Part shown: positions 6,237-9,337 of the stretch, one piece after another
How the letters are laid out: the number at the start of each line of letters is the position of its first letter
Numbering within the stretch: the first letter of the stretch is position 1
NCBI GenBank assembly: GCA_002336975.1
Contig: DDFA01000140.1
Span: 1 to 9,337 of the forward strand
Direction: 5' to 3'
Length of the DNA: 9,337 nucleotides
Origin: Phyllobacteriaceae bacterium UBA1940
GTDB lineage: Bacteria; Pseudomonadota; Alphaproteobacteria; Rhizobiales; Rhizobiaceae
Notes under the pieces: model-generated
Databases searched by the model: none
What the model was told of the DNA's origin: nothing
What the model saw: only the letters and a program-made list of their open reading frames with translations
Translations under genes and position numbers: made by a program

Positions 6237-6934
6237 CTATGGCGTGCGGCGCGCCAGGCTTTCCAGATCGGCGATTTCCGGGCGCGGAGACGGGGCGGTG
6301 ACGACCGCGCCATTGTATTCGCGTTCGATGAAGTCGGCAAACACCGCCTTGCCGCCCTCCATGCGCACCTTGCCCGACGCCAGCAGCGTCAGCGCGTCGG
6401 GATAGAGCCGGTGTTCTGCCGACAGCACCCGCACGCCCAGGCTGTCCTCGTCGTCGGACAGCCTCACCGGCACCGCCGATTGGGCGATGATCGGACCGGA
6501 ATCGACGTCCGGCGTGACGAAGTGCACGGTGCAGCCATGCACCTTGACGCCGGCGTCGAGCGCCTGCCGGTGCGGATGCGTGCCCTTGAACAGCGGCAGC
6601 AGCGAGGGATGGATGTTGATCAGCCGGCCCTCGAACCGCTTGACGAAATCGTGGTCGAGCAGGCGCATGTAGCCGGCGAGGCAGACGATGTCGGCGCCCA
6701 TCGCGGCGATCGCCTTGTCGAGCTCGGCGGCGTGGGCCTCGCGCGACTGGCCTTTCGATTCGATCACGGCGGTGGCGACGCCCTTGGCCGCGGCGACCGC
6801 CAGACCCTTGGCGTCGGCGCGGTTGGAGATGACGCCGGCGATCTCGGCCGGATAGTCCGGCGATTTCGCCGCGTCGATCAGCGCGCCCATGTTTGAGCCG
6901 CGGCCCGAAATCAGAATGACGACGCGCTTGCGGC

Positions 6935-6938
<4 letters not shown>
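6237..6938 (-). CDS. purN: Phosphoribosylglycinamide formyltransferase PurN
   Basis: The 233-residue product transfers the formyl group from 10-formyltetrahydrofolate to glycinamide ribonucleotide in de novo purine synthesis. The phosphate-binding loop G12-R-G-S-N16 and the catalytic residues N108, H110 (in I-N-I-H-P-S-L-L-P) and D146 (in T-P-D-V-D-S-G-P-I) are all present. It is somewhat longer than the E. coli enzyme (about 212), mainly through a C-terminal extension ending in a charged helix. The start is GTG at 6938, which overlaps the purM stop in GTGA; the frame stays open upstream inside purM, but homology begins at [15 protein letters not shown]. The 4-base overlap implies translational coupling. 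Confidence 0.96.
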
Positions 6939-7999
<1,061 letters not shown>

Positions 8000-8124
8000 G
8001 TTCGGCTCCGGCTGGATTTGCCCGGCTCTTCGCATGAAGGCAGGTGGGCTGCAAGCATTGAGCGCCTCCGTCCACCGCCGCGGACCGCTTGCGCCGCGCC
8101 GGCTTCGTCGCCATGTGTTGGGCG

Positions 8125-8129
8125 AGGAG
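8125..8129 (+). promoter_or_regulatory. Ribosome binding site that fixes a TTG start
   Basis: AGGAG sits 7 bases before the TTG at 8137. The only upstream in-frame alternatives, ATG at 8113 and TTG at 8089, lack a comparable site and would add residues outside the family's usual N-terminus (T-I-P-N-I-I-T). Confidence 0.75.
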
Positions 8130-8136
8130 CAGCGGT

Positions 8137-8691
8137 TTGACGATCCCGAACATCATCACGATCATCAGGTTCCTTCTGGTGCCGGCGACCATATGGGCGC
8201 TGCTGACGCACAAATACGATCTCGCCTTCGCCCTGTTCCTGATCGCCGGGCTGTCCGACGCCGTCGACGGCTTCATCGCCCGTCATTTCAACCAGATGTC
8301 GGAACTGGGCGCCTATCTCGATGCCGTCGCCGACAAGCTGCTGCTGGTTTCGGTGTTCGTGGTGCTGGCCATCATGGGACAATTGCCGCTATGGCTGGTG
8401 GTCGTCGCCGTGTCGCGCGATGTGCTGATCCTGCTGGCGGTGCTGCTGTCGACGGTGATGGGGCGGCCGGTCGAAATCCGGCCGTCGCTCGCGTCCAAGG
8501 CCAACACGGCCGTTCAGATCCTGCTGGCGGTGCTCGTGCTGGCCGATCTGGCGTTCCCGCTCGATCTGGCGGCGCTGCTCTGGTATCTTGCGCCCCTGTC
8601 GGCGCTCTTGACCGTCGTATCGGGCGCGGCCTATCTCGTCGTCTGGCTCAGGCACATGGCGGATCATGGCGAAGGCAAGCACACCGACTGA
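8137..8691 (+). CDS. CDP-alcohol phosphatidyltransferase family membrane protein (PgsA-like)
   Basis: The 184-residue product has the complete CDP-alcohol phosphatidyltransferase motif: D44-G-x2-A48-R49-x8-G58-x3-D62-x3-D66, with D41 just before. The aspartates bind the metal ions and CDP-diacylglycerol. It begins [10 protein letters not shown], the amphipathic start typical of PgsA, and shows about five or six hydrophobic segments (roughly 14-38, 66-80, 84-108, 125-142, 145-171). It should sit in the inner membrane and join a phosphatidyl group from CDP-diacylglycerol to an alcohol. The glycerophosphate, choline or other acceptor cannot be told from this sequence, and rhizobia carry several paralogues. 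The start is TTG at 8137, chosen on the AGGAG at 8125-8129. The 3' end overlaps the next gene by 26 bases. Confidence 0.9.
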   Translation: MTIPNIITIIRFLLVPATIWALLTHKYDLAFALFLIAGLSDAVDGFIARHFNQMSELGAYLDAVADKLLLVSVFVVLAIMGQLPLWLVVVAVSRDVLILLAVLLSTVMGRPVEIRPSLASKANTAVQILLAVLVLADLAFPLDLAALLWYLAPLSALLTVVSGAAYLVVWLRHMADHGEGKHTD

Positions 8692-9337
8692 CAGGACGAA
8701 GACGGCGAGGACCGTCGCCAGGGCGGGTTCGGCCGAGCCGCGCGAAGTTGTCGTCACCCTGAAGGAAACGCATGAGGCGAGCATCGCGCAGTCCTTCACC
8801 CGCCAGATCCTGTTCTGGAGCGGCGCGTTCATCCTGCTGCTGGTGTTTCTGTTCGTGTTCTCGTCGATCCTGCTGCCGTTCGCGGTGGGGCTGATCCTGG
8901 CCTATTTCCTCGACCCGGTCGCCGATCGCCTCGCATCGTGGATCGGCTCGCGACTGGTCGCCGCCGCCATCATCCTGCTCAGCTTCATCGCCATCGTGGT
9001 GCTTGGCCTGATCATCGTCGTGCCGGTTCTGGCTGGGCAAGGCGCGCAACTCGTCGCCAACATGCCCGACTATATTTCCCGCCTGCAGGCGATGGTCGCC
9101 GATCTCGAATGGTTGCGAACCCGCTTCGGCATGGATCCCGAAGCCGTCCGCAACGCGCTGTCGTCGCTGGTGTCGCAGGGCGCAAGCTTCATCTCGTCCC
9201 TGTTCAAGTCGATCCTGTCGTCGGGACTTGCCATCGTCAACGTGGCCGGTCTCGCCGTCATCACCCCGGTGGTGGCGTTCTACATGCTGGTCGACTGGGA
9301 CAAGATGATCGCCAAGGTCGACAGCTGGGTGCCGCGC
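8666..9337 (+). CDS. AI-2E family transporter / PerM-like membrane protein, N-terminal part (runs off right edge)
   Basis: The frame is open from ATG 8666 to the window end, giving 224 residues without a stop. A charged cytoplasmic tail (about 1-45) is followed by hydrophobic segments at about 47-65, 67-84, 98-121 and 186-208. The segment P201-V-V-A-F-Y-M-L-V-D-W-D-K-M is characteristic of the AI-2E transporter (formerly UPF0118/PerM) family, as are L-P-F-A-V-G-L-I-L-A-Y-F-L-D-P at 70-84 and a periplasmic amphipathic loop between segments 3 and 4. Full-length members have about 350-380 residues, so the C-terminal half is missing because of the window edge. The start lies inside the phosphatidyltransferase gene (26-base overlap, different frame), implying one operon and coupled translation. 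The substrate is unknown; the family name should not be taken to mean autoinducer-2 export here. Confidence 0.88.
   Translation, partial: MAKASTPTDRTKTARTVARAGSAEPREVVVTLKETHEASIAQSFTRQILFWSGAFILLLVFLFVFSSILLPFAVGLILAYFLDPVADRLASWIGSRLVAAAIILLSFIAIVVLGLIIVVPVLAGQGAQLVANMPDYISRLQAMVADLEWLRTRFGMDPEAVRNALSSLVSQGASFISSLFKSILSSGLAIVNVAGLAVITPVVAFYMLVDWDKMIAKVDSWVPR

Noticed and set aside
8000..8136. Search for a purine operator or riboswitch in the purM/phosphatidyltransferase divergent gap
   Set aside because: No conserved purine riboswitch core, PurR-like palindrome or convincing promoter could be recognised by eye.

Overview
The window looks like chromosomal DNA of an alphaproteobacterium, most likely order Hyphomicrobiales (rhizobial, Mesorhizobium/Phyllobacteriaceae-like). 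This is inferred from the high GC content, the style of the proteins, and the arrangement of purM-purN divergent from a CDP-alcohol phosphatidyltransferase followed by an AI-2E-family membrane protein. I see no insertion sequence, phage gene, CRISPR array, tRNA or rRNA. Nearly all of the DNA is coding and gaps are short; none exceeds 300 bases.

Left part (1-1475, minus strand): rlmJ, a 23S rRNA adenine methyltransferase, is followed by a small exported protein with four cysteines, and then by the first 30 codons of a lipoprotein that runs off the left edge. The last two are only 4 bases apart and are probably co-transcribed. Divergent from rlmJ, and separated by 68 bases, is a 705-residue cytoplasmic molybdopterin oxidoreductase with an N-terminal [4Fe-4S] motif. 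No electron-transfer partner lies next to it.

Centre (3766-5667, plus strand): this is a two-gene copper cassette. A 115-residue exported protein with a CxxxC motif and a proline pair near its C-terminus precedes a Tat-exported, methionine-rich multicopper oxidase. Between them is a 69-base leader in which two mutually exclusive hairpins overlap at the oxidase ribosome binding site. The arrangement closely resembles the CutF-CutO pair described in Rhodobacter, where the nascent exported small protein senses copper and controls translation of the oxidase. It is the most interesting item here. A perfect 14-bp stem ends the cassette.

Right part: a host-attachment (eRF1-like) family gene lies on the minus strand, convergent with the oxidase, with its own hairpin and a recognisable sigma-70-type promoter. 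Upstream of it, also on the minus strand, are purM and purN, translationally coupled by a GTGA overlap (de novo purine synthesis). Divergent from purM are a CDP-alcohol phosphatidyltransferase, which starts at TTG behind a strong ribosome binding site, and an AI-2E-family transporter that overlaps it by 26 bases and is cut by the right edge.

Apart from the copper cassette, the window is ordinary housekeeping DNA. I do not see evidence for a wholly new multi-gene system.
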